A stretch of 64,000 nucleotides of DNA from CAZLFA01 sp964558665 (GCA_964558665.1 CAZLFA010000008.1:1-64000); one strand, 5' to 3'; shown: positions 26,842-36,512, numbered from the stretch's first letter. Notes: generated from the sequence alone by a model not told the origin. Translations and numbers: made by a program.

Positions 26842-27851
26842 TAAAGGATGCGCTTGCGGAAGTAGTCAACAGGAAGAATCTGCGCGAGGCGGAGATGATG
26901 ACCGTCATGGATGAGATCATGGACGGCAGAGCGACTCCGGCTCAGATTGCGGCTTTTATTACCGCATTGAGAATCAAAGGCGAAACAGTGGAAGAGGTCA
27001 CAGGGGCGGCCCGGATAATGAGACAAAAAGCTACGCGCATCGATGCGCGCTCACCGGTGATTGTCGACACGTGCGGCACCGGCGGAGACGGAAGCAACAC
27101 CTTCAACATCTCCACAACCGCCGCTTTCGTTGTGGCAGCTGCGGGGTTGACGGTGGCAAAACATGGCAACCGGGCGGTATCCAGCGGCTGCGGCAGTGCC
27201 GACGTTCTGGAAGCGCTTGGCGTCAACATAGACATCGGTCCGGAAATTGTAGAGGAGTGTATTCAGCAGGCAGGCATCGGCTTTCTTTTTGCGCCGAAAC
27301 TCCATGGCGCCATGAAACATGCCATTGGGCCGAGACGGGAGATCGGCATCCGGACTATATTCAACATGCTGGGCCCGCTCACCAATCCCGCCGGAGCTAC
27401 CTCTCAGCTTATCGGTGTATATGATCCCAGGCTGACGGAGATGTTTGCCGGCGTTTTAAAAAATCTCGGCACGAGGAGGGCGTTCATCGTCCATGGCTCC
27501 GATGGCCTCGACGAAGCAACCGTAACAGGCGAAACACGGGTCTCCGAACTCAAAGAAGGACTCGTTTCAACTTACAATATCAGCCCCGTGGAAATTTTCA
27601 ATGACATCTACCCGGGTGACACGTTGAAAGGCGGTGATGCAACTGTCAATGCCCAGATCACGAGGGACATTCTTTCGGGAGTGGATGAAGGCCCAAAAAG
27701 AAAGATAGTACTGCTCAATGCTGCTCTTGCCATAATAGCAGGAGGAAAGGCTGAAACGCTGAAGGACGGCATCGGCATTGCCGGGGATTGCATCGACAAC
27801 GGCATTGCCGTGAAAAAGCTTCAGGCGCTCATCGAAATAACCAACAACTAG
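26838..27851 (+). CDS. trpD: Anthranilate phosphoribosyltransferase
   Basis: 337 aa. Transfers phosphoribose from PRPP to anthranilate. Shows DTCGTGGDGSNTFNIST (PRPP/anthranilate site), KHGNRAVSS, and RREIGIRTIFNMLGPLTNPA. Overlaps trpG by 4 nt. Confidence 0.97.
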   Translation: MIKDALAEVVNRKNLREAEMMTVMDEIMDGRATPAQIAAFITALRIKGETVEEVTGAARIMRQKATRIDARSPVIVDTCGTGGDGSNTFNISTTAAFVVAAAGLTVAKHGNRAVSSGCGSADVLEALGVNIDIGPEIVEECIQQAGIGFLFAPKLHGAMKHAIGPRREIGIRTIFNMLGPLTNPAGATSQLIGVYDPRLTEMFAGVLKNLGTRRAFIVHGSDGLDEATVTGETRVSELKEGLVSTYNISPVEIFNDIYPGDTLKGGDATVNAQITRDILSGVDEGPKRKIVLLNAALAIIAGGKAETLKDGIGIAGDCIDNGIAVKKLQALIEITNN

Positions 27852-27860
27852 GAATTTAAA

Positions 27861-28643
27861 ATGATTCTGCACAAGATCATCGAATCCAAAAAGGCCGAAG
27901 TTGCCGTATTGAGAGAACAGACATCCCTGGAATGGCTGGAAGAGACGGCCGTCAACATGCCTCCTGTAAGCAATTTCGGCAAGGCTCTCAAAAGCAGAGA
28001 ATGCGCCGTGATTGCAGAAGTAAAAAGGCGCTCTCCGTCGGGAGGGGCGCTCAGGGAAGACCTAGATCCTGCGGCCGTTGCTGCAATCTATGAAAAAAGC
28101 GGAACAGCGGCCGTTTCCGTACTGACTGACGGACCGTTTTTCGGCGGCCACCGACAGGACATCGCAGCGGTAAAACAGGCGGTCTGTATTCCGGTTCTCA
28201 GAAAGGATTTCATTATCGACCCATACCAGATCTATGAAGCCAGAGTCATGGGAGCGGATGCTCTGCTGCTCATTACATGCATCCTCTCTGACAGGCAGTT
28301 AGCTGAATATATCAATCTGGCAATTCGGCTGGGCATGGACGCTCTTGTTGAAATCCATACCCGGGATGAACTGGACAGGGCATTGCGTGCCGGCGCCGGG
28401 ATCATTGGAATAAACAACAGAAATCTGGATACGCTTGCCACAAGCCTGAATACGACACTGGACCTGGCTCCGCTCGTCCCGGAGAACAGGATCATCGTCA
28501 GCGAAAGCGGCATTGCCGGAAGAAAGGATATGGAAATGCTCATGGCGGCGGGTGTCCGCGCCTTTCTGATCGGTGAAACACTTATGAAGTCCAGAGACAT
28601 CAGTCTGAAACTGAAGGAACTTCTGGGACATGACAGAAATTAA
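27861..28643 (+). CDS. trpC: Indole-3-glycerol-phosphate synthase
   Basis: 260 aa TIM barrel. Closes the ring of the carboxyphenylamino-deoxyribulose phosphate intermediate. Shows IAEVKRRSPSGG (catalytic Lys), VLTDGPFFGG, LRKDFIIDPYQI, and GINNRNLDT, then VSESGI. Separate from TrpF. Confidence 0.97.
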   Translation: MILHKIIESKKAEVAVLREQTSLEWLEETAVNMPPVSNFGKALKSRECAVIAEVKRRSPSGGALREDLDPAAVAAIYEKSGTAAVSVLTDGPFFGGHRQDIAAVKQAVCIPVLRKDFIIDPYQIYEARVMGADALLLITCILSDRQLAEYINLAIRLGMDALVEIHTRDELDRALRAGAGIIGINNRNLDTLATSLNTTLDLAPLVPENRIIVSESGIAGRKDMEMLMAAGVRAFLIGETLMKSRDISLKLKELLGHDRN

Positions 28644-29289
28644 GATATGCGGCATAACAAATCATGAAGATGCCTTGCAGGCGGCAGGATGCGGCGCCGA
28701 TGCCCTGGGATTTATCTTCTATCCCAAAAGCGCACGCTATATAGAGCCGACCGAGGCAAGCAGGATAACAGATCGACTGCCGCATGGCATCACCAAAGTC
28801 GGCGTTTTCGTCAATCAGGATATTTCAGAAATAAGAGATATTGCCTCGTTATGCCGCCTTGACATTATTCAGCTTCATGGCGATGAATCGCCGGAGTACT
28901 GCTGTAATTTTTCCCCACATATGATCATCAAGTCTTTAAATCTGAAGAGCTTCGATGATCTCAATGTTCTGCCTGATTATAACGTGAGAGCCTTCCTGGT
29001 TGACTCACGGGAGGGAGCGCTTTATGGAGGCACGGGAAAGACGACGGACTGGGGCCTGGCATCCCGCGCGGCAATAAACTTTCCCCTGATTCTCGCCGGG
29101 GGTCTTAATGAAGAAAACATAGAACGAGCGGTTGACTGGGTATCTCCGGATGCCGTTGATATAAATAGCGGCGTCGAGATTATGCCGGGAAAGAAGGATC
29201 ATGAAAAGGTGCGGAGAATTATTGATGTCCTCCACAGACACAAACAACCGGGCCCTGCACGGACCCGAATATTTACGGTGCAAAAATGA
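28630..29289 (+). CDS. trpF: Phosphoribosylanthranilate isomerase
   Basis: 219 aa. Starts with EIKICGITNHEDAL, which holds the catalytic Cys, and has QLHGDE and the barrel end LAGGLNEENI with DINSGVE (a conserved SSGVE-like phosphate site). It overlaps trpC by 14 nt. The C-terminal tail (KQPGPARTRIF) is slightly longer than usual. Confidence 0.96.
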   Translation: MTEIKICGITNHEDALQAAGCGADALGFIFYPKSARYIEPTEASRITDRLPHGITKVGVFVNQDISEIRDIASLCRLDIIQLHGDESPEYCCNFSPHMIIKSLNLKSFDDLNVLPDYNVRAFLVDSREGALYGGTGKTTDWGLASRAAINFPLILAGGLNEENIERAVDWVSPDAVDINSGVEIMPGKKDHEKVRRIIDVLHRHKQPGPARTRIFTVQK

Positions 29290-30485
29290 AAACAAGACTG
29301 CCTGACAAAAACGGCCATTTTGGAATCTTTGGCGGCAGGTATGCGGCGGAAACGCTGATGCCCGCCCTTATCGATCTCGAGGAGGCGTATCTGCAGACGC
29401 GCAAGGACCGTTTGTTTTCCAGGGAATACGCCGACTGTCTTCGTGATTACTCGGGAAGGCCGACACCTCTTTATTATGCCCGACGCCTCACGGAAAAGAT
29501 TGGAGGAGCCAGGATATATCTCAAGAGGGAGGACTTGAATCATACCGGATCGCACAAAATCAACAACACACTGGGGCAGGCGCTTTTGGCCAGACGCATG
29601 GGCAAGAGGAAGGTTATCGCCGAAACAGGCGCCGGTCAGCATGGTGTAGCCACAGCGACAGTTGCCGCCCTCTTCGGCATGGAATGCAAAATTTTCATGG
29701 GCGAAGAGGATATTCACCGGCAAGCGCCAAACGTCTACCGGATGAAAATCCTGGGGGCAGAAGTTGTACCTGTGAAATCAGGAACCGCCACCCTCAAGGA
29801 TGCCATGAATGAGGCTATGCGCTACTGGGTATCTGCGGTTCGTGATACATTCTATGTGATCGGAACAACTGCCGGGCCGCATCCCTATCCGATGATGGTT
29901 CGCGATTTCCAGAGTATCATCGGCAGGGAGACCCAAAAAGATATCTTAAAACTAGAGGGACGCCTTCCTGATTTGCTGATCGCCTGCATTGGCGGCGGAA
30001 GCAATGCCATGGGTATGTTTTATCCTTTTCGAAATAAAAAAACCGTTGAACTGATCGGCGTCGAGGCTGCCGGCAGGGGCATCCATACAGGACAGCATGC
30101 GGCAAGCATCAGTGCAGGAAGTATCGGTGTTCTTCACGGTAACCGCACTTACCTGCTGCAGGACGGACACGGCCAGATATACGATGCCTACTCCATTGCC
30201 GCCGGTCTTGACTACCCGGGTGTCGGACCGGAGCATGGCTATTTCCACGATACCGGAAGGGCTCGATATGTATCTGTGAACGACGACGAAGCAATTGAGG
30301 CATTTCTTCTTCTATCCAGACTTGAAGGAATCATCCCGGCCATGGAGAGCGCCCATGCACTGGCGCACACTATAAAAGTTGCGCCCAGCCTCGGCAAAGA
30401 TAAAATTATCATCGTGAATCTTTCCGGACGCGGGGATAAGGACGCGGAGACAATAACCAGAAAACTGGAGAATTTGAAATCATGA
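29286..30485 (+). CDS. trpB: Tryptophan synthase beta subunit (TrpB1)
   Basis: 399 aa. PLP enzyme joining indole and serine. PLP Lys in HTGSHKINN, substrate loop ETGAGQHGVATA, and the PLP-phosphate loop CIGGGSNAMG. Overlaps trpF (ATGA) and trpA, consistent with the TrpAB complex. A second, distant paralogue is at 32914. Confidence 0.97.
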   Translation: MKTRLPDKNGHFGIFGGRYAAETLMPALIDLEEAYLQTRKDRLFSREYADCLRDYSGRPTPLYYARRLTEKIGGARIYLKREDLNHTGSHKINNTLGQALLARRMGKRKVIAETGAGQHGVATATVAALFGMECKIFMGEEDIHRQAPNVYRMKILGAEVVPVKSGTATLKDAMNEAMRYWVSAVRDTFYVIGTTAGPHPYPMMVRDFQSIIGRETQKDILKLEGRLPDLLIACIGGGSNAMGMFYPFRNKKTVELIGVEAAGRGIHTGQHAASISAGSIGVLHGNRTYLLQDGHGQIYDAYSIAAGLDYPGVGPEHGYFHDTGRARYVSVNDDEAIEAFLLLSRLEGIIPAMESAHALAHTIKVAPSLGKDKIIIVNLSGRGDKDAETITRKLENLKS

Positions 30486-31285
30486 ACCGGATCGAAAAAA
30501 AGTTTGAGCAATTAAAACTGGCCGACCGCAAGGCGCTGATAGCTTATTTGACGGCGGGTGACCCTTCCCGGGAAATGACGGCACAAATCATTCCGGCTGT
30601 TGCTATGGCCGGCGCAGATATTCTTGAGATCGGTGTACCCTTCTCCGACCCCACTGCCGATGGTCCTGTTATTCAGGCAGCATCACAGAGAGCCCTTCTG
30701 GCCGCCACCACTCTTGAGAACATTCTCGGTATGATCGCCAGTGTCAGAACAAAGACGGATATCCCGATCGTCCTTTTCGGATATTACAACCCCATTTACA
30801 GGTTCGGCGTGGAGAAGTTCTCGGAACAGGCTGCTGCCGCGGGAGTGGACGGTATTCTTGTGGTTGACCTTCCTCCCGAGGAGGCCATGGAGTTGAGGCA
30901 GCATACCGACAGAACCGGTCTTGACTTCATTTCACTCATCGCACCGACTACGGATGATGGCCGGATTGCCTGGATCACGCGCAAAGCGGCCGGATTCATC
31001 TATTACATATCAATAACAGGCGTAACGGGAACGGCAAAACCGGAACCGGCGGCCATTGAAAAAGACGTTCGTAGAATAAAGGCGAGGTCGAATCTGCCTG
31101 TGGCTGTGGGTTTTGGCATTTCCACACCGCAGCAGGCAGCCGAGATCGCCCCTCTGGCCGACGGCATCATCATCGGCAGCGCTCTCGTCAATCTGATAGA
31201 GGAAAACGGAAACAATAAGAATCTGTTGAATATTTTGACCTCATTCATCCGCAACATCCGCAAGGCAATGGATGCTAAAAGTTGA
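30482..31285 (+). CDS. trpA: Tryptophan synthase alpha subunit
   Basis: 267 aa TIM barrel that releases indole from indole-3-glycerol phosphate. Catalytic Glu and Asp in LEIGVPFSDPTADGP; VDLPPEEA and YYISITGVTG follow. Last gene of the operon. No strong terminator is visible in the 163 nt before the next gene, so read-through is possible. Confidence 0.97.
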   Translation: MNRIEKKFEQLKLADRKALIAYLTAGDPSREMTAQIIPAVAMAGADILEIGVPFSDPTADGPVIQAASQRALLAATTLENILGMIASVRTKTDIPIVLFGYYNPIYRFGVEKFSEQAAAAGVDGILVVDLPPEEAMELRQHTDRTGLDFISLIAPTTDDGRIAWITRKAAGFIYYISITGVTGTAKPEPAAIEKDVRRIKARSNLPVAVGFGISTPQQAAEIAPLADGIIIGSALVNLIEENGNNKNLLNILTSFIRNIRKAMDAKS

Positions 31286-31448
31286 GGGAAAGACCCCGGC
31301 GGCTGATTTTCATCATCCCCTGCCCCTTTGTCCAGACTTCCGGACTGCCCGGACATCTTTATTATTTGACAGTTCCGCAGAAAATTAAATATAATAGAAA
31401 AATTGAATCTGACAAACAACTACTCGCAAGGCAGGGGATATAACTTTC

Positions 31449-32654
31449 ATGGCATTGGCGGATTTGGATACCAGCAGAATCGGGATCATCGGACCCGGCC
31501 GGTTAGGTACATCTTTTGCTTATAAGTTCGGCAGAGACAACAAGACAGTAACCATCTATTACCATGATGTCGGCGTATGCCGCGCCATCAATCAGGATCA
31601 TCTCAACCCCATACACCTTACGCAGGATCTGGCAAAAAAGATAGGCAGTATCGATGACGTTCCACGGCTGGCGCCGAAAGTTTTTGCGACCAACGATCTC
31701 GAGCGGGTGATCTGTGACAATGATTTTATCGTTCTGGCAATTACCATGAACAGGCTTTCGGAATTTCTGAACTACCTGAAGCCTCTGCTGGAAAAGAAGA
31801 CCGGGCATACATGTCTGGTCTCTCCCATCAAGGGCCTGACAGCCGATGAAATGACCAGGGAGCTTATGACGCCCTCCCAGCTCATCAACAACAATCTTTA
31901 CAACATGAGACACAAATACGAAATCGTCTGTATCGGCGGTCCTTTCTTCGACACGGATATAGCGCTCGGCAATCCGGTTTGCGTCACCGTAGCGGGTAAA
32001 AAACGAGTATCAACTCTTATTAAGAACAATATCATCAAGTTCAACCGGAGGGAATTCAGTTCATATTATAACTTCGACATTGTAGGAGTTGAAGCGTGCG
32101 GTTCGCTTAAAAATATTGTAGCCAACATCAAGGGGCTTTCCGACTCTCTTGAATTGGGGAGTTCCATACCCGGAACAATTTTCGCCCGTTCAGGGGTGGA
32201 AGTGCGCTCACTCTCAAGATTGCTGGGAGGCAGTTTCCAGGCTTTTTTCAGCCAGGCCGGCGTGGGAGACATGTACGTGACGGTCTCCTCGGAGGCCAGC
32301 AAAAATTACCGCTATGGAAAATATTTTTATGAGCTTTTCACAGGCAATCCGATTGAAACGGATCTCAAGGTTCGTGAAAAAATTGACGGGACACCCGAAG
32401 GGCCCAACACTATCCGCAACGTTTATAAATTTCTGGAAAAGAAAAACATGTACAGCCCTCTGTTTCACTGCGCATACAAGATATTCAACGAGGGGGGAAC
32501 GAGGAACGACATAAGAGAAAAGATCATCCAGGCCTGCCAGTTTGACCGCCGGACCAAGGAGTATATCGGTCCCTTTTCCCGTCTGCTGTACCGCATTGCG
32601 CCCAATCTATGGTACCGCAGACATAAAGGCCTGATGGCCAATCTGGATATATGA
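31449..32654 (+). CDS. GpsA-like NAD(P)-dependent glycerol-3-phosphate dehydrogenase
   Basis: 401 aa, longer than GpsA (about 330). Rossmann start RIGIIGPGRLGTSFA; substrate-domain motif EACGSLKNIVANIKGLSDSLELG carries the catalytic Lys of the family and resembles GpsA's CGALKNVIAI. The C-terminus is extended by about 60 residues. It may make glycerol-3-phosphate for lipids, but the divergence leaves another hydroxyacid substrate open. A ribosome site (GCAGGGG) lies a little far from the ATG. Confidence 0.78.
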   Translation: MALADLDTSRIGIIGPGRLGTSFAYKFGRDNKTVTIYYHDVGVCRAINQDHLNPIHLTQDLAKKIGSIDDVPRLAPKVFATNDLERVICDNDFIVLAITMNRLSEFLNYLKPLLEKKTGHTCLVSPIKGLTADEMTRELMTPSQLINNNLYNMRHKYEIVCIGGPFFDTDIALGNPVCVTVAGKKRVSTLIKNNIIKFNRREFSSYYNFDIVGVEACGSLKNIVANIKGLSDSLELGSSIPGTIFARSGVEVRSLSRLLGGSFQAFFSQAGVGDMYVTVSSEASKNYRYGKYFYELFTGNPIETDLKVREKIDGTPEGPNTIRNVYKFLEKKNMYSPLFHCAYKIFNEGGTRNDIREKIIQACQFDRRTKEYIGPFSRLLYRIAPNLWYRRHKGLMANLDI

Positions 32655-32718
32655 AATATTGCTTGATTTTTTATTTCCGCTGTTATAGGGCTTAATCAGA
32701 AATTTACAGGGGAAGTTC

Positions 32719-32796
32719 ATGATTAGTTACCTCAAAACAGATCTTAATAACTGGTGGTGGCGCAGCATGCATATAGGGGAACGTATGGCTGGATAG
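32719..32796 (+). CDS. Second Trp leader peptide, upstream of trpB2
   Basis: 25-residue ORF with AGGGGAAG ribosome site and a centre reading NNWWWRSM: three Trp codons at 32752-32760. It shares the 16-nt block AACTGGTGGTGGCGCA with trpL (24570-24585 and 32749-32764). A terminator follows 26 nt after its stop. This is a second attenuation control region, placed in front of a single-gene transcription unit. Confidence 0.88.
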   Translation: MISYLKTDLNNWWWRSMHIGERMAG

Positions 32797-32822
32797 CTGC
32801 CACAAATTGATATCAAAGGAAT

Positions 32823-32857
32823 AAGCCGCGGGCAGTGAATAGCTACCGCGGCTTTTT
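32823..32857 (+). terminator. Attenuator terminator of trpB2
   Basis: AAGCCGCGG (32823-32831) with CCGCGGCTT (32846-32854), a 14-nt loop and T5. Upstream GCTGCC (32796-32801) can pair either with GCAGC in the leader (32762-32766) or with GGCAGT (32831-32836), a possible switch. The second pairing touches only the top of the terminator stem. Confidence 0.82.
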
Positions 32858-32913
32858 AGTTGATAATAAAGATTGATCAGCATCAGGAAAATAAAATGCA
32901 AAGGAGAGGAATT

Positions 32914-34272
32914 ATGGAACAAAGGAAATTCACGCTTGAGGATCGGGAAATACCAAGACAATGGTACAATATACTTGCGGACATGCCGACGCCCATGAGT
33001 CCGCCTCTTCATCCGGGCACGGGAAAGCCAGTGACTCCAGATGACCTGGCGGCCATCTTTCCGATGAACATCATTGAACAGGAAGTCAGCACACAGCGCT
33101 GGATAGACATTCCAGAACCTGTTCTGGAAAAATACCTCATGTGGCGTCCTTCTCCCTTGTATCGGGCCACAAATTTCGAAAAAATTCTGGATGCACCAGT
33201 CAAGATATATTACAAACATGAAGGTGTCAGCCCCGCCGGTTCACATAAGCCAAATGCCGCCATCGCCCAAGCTTACTATAATAAGGTAGCAGGTGTAAAA
33301 AGACTGTCAACTGAGACAGGAGCCGGCCAGTGGGGCAGCGCCCTTGCCATGGCCTGCAAGATGTTCGATCTCGAATGCCGTGTCTTCATGGTGAAGGTCA
33401 GCTATGAACAGAAACCTTACCGGCGCTTGATGATGAAGACATGGGGGGCAGAATGCATATCCAGCCCCAGCAGCATGACGGAAGTCGGCAGACGTGTACT
33501 GGCAGAACATCCCGATTCGCCCGGCAGCCTCGGAATAGCCATCAGTGAAGCCATCGAGGACGCCGTTGTTCACAAAGGAAAGTATTCTCTGGGAAGCGTC
33601 CTCAACCATGTGCTTCTCTATCAGACCATCATCGGCCTTGAAGCTCAGAAGCAGATGGAAAAGGCCGGAGAGTATCCTGATGTGGTCATCGGCTGCGCCG
33701 GCGGCGGCAGCAACTTTGCCGGGATAGCTCTGCCGTTTGTCCGGGACAAGATCCATGGGAAAGACATAAAGATCATTGGTTCCGAACCCTCTTCATGCCC
33801 GACGATGACGAGAGGTCCTTTTGCTTATGACTTCGGCGATCTCGCGAAAACGACACCCCTGCTTGCCATGCATACACTGGGACACGACTATGTCCCGGCA
33901 CCCATACACGCCGGCGGCCTGAGATACCACGGCATGGCGCCGATCATAAGCCATCTGGTGAAGGAAAAGATTATCGAGGCACGGTCATACAACCAGCTTG
34001 AAACATTTGAAGCCGGCGTCCAGTGGGCAAGGTTGGAAGGATTTATACCGGCGCCTGAGACCAACCACGCGATCGCCGCCGTTGTCGATGAAGCCAGGAA
34101 AGCAAAGGAAGAAGGAAAAGAAAAGACCATCCTCTTCAATTGGAGCGGACACGGTATTATAGACCTAACGGCTTACGACAGCTATCTCTCAGGACAACTT
34201 CCTCTCTATGAACTGCCCGATGAAGAAATAGTCAGGGCTCTTAAAGCTATTGAAGGTTTCCCGAAACCTTAG
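32914..34272 (+). CDS. Tryptophan synthase beta-like protein TrpB2
   Basis: 452 aa, the longer TrpB2 class. PLP Lys in SPAGSHKPNAA (TrpB1 has GSHKINN), ETGAGQWGSALA, and phosphate loop GCAGGGSNFAG. TrpB2 enzymes turn free indole and serine (or phosphoserine) into tryptophan, often without TrpA; here an indole-salvage role is likely because a full trpBA pair exists. AAGGAGAGG sets the start at 32914, not the upstream ATG at 32860. It is under its own Trp attenuator, direct evidence that it serves Trp supply. Confidence 0.95.
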   Translation: MEQRKFTLEDREIPRQWYNILADMPTPMSPPLHPGTGKPVTPDDLAAIFPMNIIEQEVSTQRWIDIPEPVLEKYLMWRPSPLYRATNFEKILDAPVKIYYKHEGVSPAGSHKPNAAIAQAYYNKVAGVKRLSTETGAGQWGSALAMACKMFDLECRVFMVKVSYEQKPYRRLMMKTWGAECISSPSSMTEVGRRVLAEHPDSPGSLGIAISEAIEDAVVHKGKYSLGSVLNHVLLYQTIIGLEAQKQMEKAGEYPDVVIGCAGGGSNFAGIALPFVRDKIHGKDIKIIGSEPSSCPTMTRGPFAYDFGDLAKTTPLLAMHTLGHDYVPAPIHAGGLRYHGMAPIISHLVKEKIIEARSYNQLETFEAGVQWARLEGFIPAPETNHAIAAVVDEARKAKEEGKEKTILFNWSGHGIIDLTAYDSYLSGQLPLYELPDEEIVRALKAIEGFPKP

Positions 34273-34293
34273 AATCCATTACAGAAAAAAAGA

Positions 34294-34332
34294 AAAAGGC
34301 CGCCTTCGGAGTACATCTGGAGACGGCCTTTT
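34294..34332 (+). terminator. Intrinsic terminator after trpB2
   Basis: AAAAGGCCG (34294-34302) with CGGCCTTTT (34324-34332), with a 21-nt loop that may pair further inside. Confidence 0.8.
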
Positions 34333-34355
34333 CAGTTATTCATCAACATCCGGTT

Positions 34356-34452
34356 TTAAAGACAGATTACGAAATAGAATGCATAGGCACTTAAATAAGT
34401 GAACATTATCCTGGTCAAAGGGTATTATATCTTTATCGCATAATCCGGGTTA
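34356..34452. repeat. Dispersed MITE-like element, short copy
   Basis: About 97 nt. Its reverse complement over 34381-34420 aligns with 39086-39125 at about 35 of 40 positions, and its right end (TTTATCG...TAATCCGGGTTAA) matches the inverted left end of the 38967 element. The central hairpin of the long copy is missing, so this looks like an internally deleted derivative in opposite orientation. The left terminal repeat is degenerate. Confidence 0.7.
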
Positions 34453-34462
34453 AAAACACGCC

Positions 34463-34540
34463 TGAATTCAGCATCCTTAAAAGATGCGGGGACGAGCTGA
34501 ATTTAGGATGCGCCGCGAGGTGCTGCCGACGCGGATTAGT
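34463..34540. repeat. REP-like nested inverted repeats downstream of metG
   Basis: AATTCAGC (34465-34472) pairs with GCTGAATT (34496-34503). GCATC (34471-34475) pairs with GATGC (34483-34487), and GCATCC also with GGATGC (34506-34511). A GC-rich patch follows. It could form a stable RNA at the 3' end of the metG operon transcript or be a repetitive extragenic palindrome. Confidence 0.45.
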
Positions 34541-34548
34541 GCAAATGT

Positions 34549-36450
34549 TTAACGGACTTTTGCCCCCGTTTTCGGTTCCTTGTCAAATCCTATCAGGCAT
34601 AAGCCGCTCTCCGCATCCGTCGCCAAAAGCATGCCGCGGGACTCAACGCCCATCAGCTTCGTCGGCTTTAGATTCGCTACAATCACGATGCTTTTGCCGA
34701 CAAGCTCTTCAGGTTTATAGTTTTGGGCGATACCGGCGACAATCTGACGCTCTTCGCCGATATCGATCTTCAGCTTTATGAGTTTATTCGATTTGGGCAC
34801 CTGTTCAGCCTCTAATATCTTCGCAACCCGCAGGTCAATCTTCTCAAACTCGTCGTATGTGATTTCCGGCTTAACTGGCAGAAAGTCTGTTTTCTTCTCC
34901 ACCGGCGGCACCTCCTTTTTTATTTCTATCCGCGGGAAAAGCGCATCCGCTTTCCTAAGCTCCAGACCGGCCTGCAGCCCTCCCCATTTTCTGATGGAAT
35001 TTAAATTCTGTTTTTCCTGTTCCTTTATCCCCAACTGCAAAAAGATCTTTTCCGCCGAACCCGGCATAAACGGCGTTATGAAAACGGCGATAACCCGCAG
35101 TGACTCCAGCAGATGATAGATGACCGCATCCAGTTTCGCCTTGTTGGCCGGGTCCTTCGCGAGGTTCCACGGTTCCTGGGAGACAATGTATTTGTTGGCG
35201 GCGTTGATGAACTCCCATACGGCAATCAGTACTTTATGCAGAGACATATCCCTGAAACCGGCTTCCACTTCGGCAAGGGCATTGCGAGATGTCTCCAGAA
35301 GAGCGCCCTCTCCTTCAGCCGGTTCCTGACATGCCGGAACCTTTCCCCCGCAGTATTTCATAGCCATGGTCAGGCTGCGGCTGACCAGATTACCCAGATC
35401 ATTGGCCAGATCCGAATTTACTCTCTGTACGAACGAATCCTCACTGAAAGTCGAATCAAGACCGAATACCATATCCCTGAGCAGGAAATACCGGAAAGCG
35501 TCAAGCCCGTACTTATCCTTCAGGTCCAGCGGTTTTATCACGTTGCCGAGACTCTTGGACATCTTGCTCTGGTCCACATTCCAGTAACCATGGACATTGA
35601 GATGCCTGTAAGGTTCGATACCAGAGGCCTTCAGCATTGTCGGCCAGTAAATGCCGTGCGGCTTGAGAATATCTTTGGCGATGAGATGCTGGGAAACCGG
35701 CCAGAAGGTCTTGAAATTCACATCATCCGGATATCCGATGCCGGTAATGTAATTAATCAGGGCGTCAAACCAGACATAGGTTACATACTGGTCATCGAAG
35801 GGCAGAGTAATGCCCCATGTCAGCCTGGTTTTAGGTCTCGAAATGCAAAGATCCTCCAGAGGCTCTCGCAGAAAGGCAAGCACTTCGTTTCTGTATCTTT
35901 CCGGCCTGATAAAATCCGGATTGTCCTTTATATATTGAATAAGCCAGTCCTGATATTTGCCCATCCGGAAAAAATAGTTACTCTCCTTCCGGTGCTCCGG
36001 AGTGGTCTGATGATCGGGGCATTTACCGTCCACCAGCTCTTTCTCTGTATAGAAACGTTCACAACCGACGCAATAGAAACCTTCATAATGGCCGAAATAG
36101 ATATCGCCCGCATCATAAACCTTCTGCAGTATGCCAGATACGGTCTCGACATGATTGCGGTCGGTCGTGCGGATGAAATAGTCGTTGGTAACGCAAAGCT
36201 CCGGCCACAAAGTCCGAAACTGCTCGCTGATGCGATCCGTGTACTCCTGTGGCGACACTCCGGCCTTGGCTGCCGCCTCGGCTATCTTGTCGCCGTGTTC
36301 ATCAGTCCCGGTAAGAAAAAATGTCTTATATCCGTTTAACCGGTAGTACCTCGCCAGCACGTCAGCTACAATAGTTGTATAAGCATGACCAATGTGGGGC
36401 GACGCATTTACATAGTATATCGGCGTTGTAATATAGTAGGCGTTATCCAT
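34549..36450 (-). CDS. metG: Methionyl-tRNA synthetase with C-terminal tRNA-binding domain
   Basis: 633 aa from the preferred start. Class I signatures: PHIGHAY and KMSKSLGNV. Zinc knuckle-like CVGCERFYTEKELVDGKCPDH is present. The last 110 residues are an EMAP/Trbp111-type OB fold (DLRVAKILEAEQVPKSNKL). The frame extends to 36483, but AAAGGG lies 6 nt before the ATG at 36450 and the first ATG has no ribosome site. Last gene of tmk-holB-ricT-metG. Confidence 0.96.
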   Translation of the reverse strand: MDNAYYITTPIYYVNASPHIGHAYTTIVADVLARYYRLNGYKTFFLTGTDEHGDKIAEAAAKAGVSPQEYTDRISEQFRTLWPELCVTNDYFIRTTDRNHVETVSGILQKVYDAGDIYFGHYEGFYCVGCERFYTEKELVDGKCPDHQTTPEHRKESNYFFRMGKYQDWLIQYIKDNPDFIRPERYRNEVLAFLREPLEDLCISRPKTRLTWGITLPFDDQYVTYVWFDALINYITGIGYPDDVNFKTFWPVSQHLIAKDILKPHGIYWPTMLKASGIEPYRHLNVHGYWNVDQSKMSKSLGNVIKPLDLKDKYGLDAFRYFLLRDMVFGLDSTFSEDSFVQRVNSDLANDLGNLVSRSLTMAMKYCGGKVPACQEPAEGEGALLETSRNALAEVEAGFRDMSLHKVLIAVWEFINAANKYIVSQEPWNLAKDPANKAKLDAVIYHLLESLRVIAVFITPFMPGSAEKIFLQLGIKEQEKQNLNSIRKWGGLQAGLELRKADALFPRIEIKKEVPPVEKKTDFLPVKPEITYDEFEKIDLRVAKILEAEQVPKSNKLIKLKIDIGEERQIVAGIAQNYKPEELVGKSIVIVANLKPTKLMGVESRGMLLATDAESGLCLIGFDKEPKTGAKVR

Positions 36451-36512
36451 TTCAAACCCTTTCTCGACTCCTGTCTTATCCATTAAAATGCGATCTGATT
36501 CCGGGCATCCGT

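Noticed and set aside
35113..36339. 408-codon ORF opposite metG
   Set aside because: Antisense to conserved MetRS motifs; no family resemblance.
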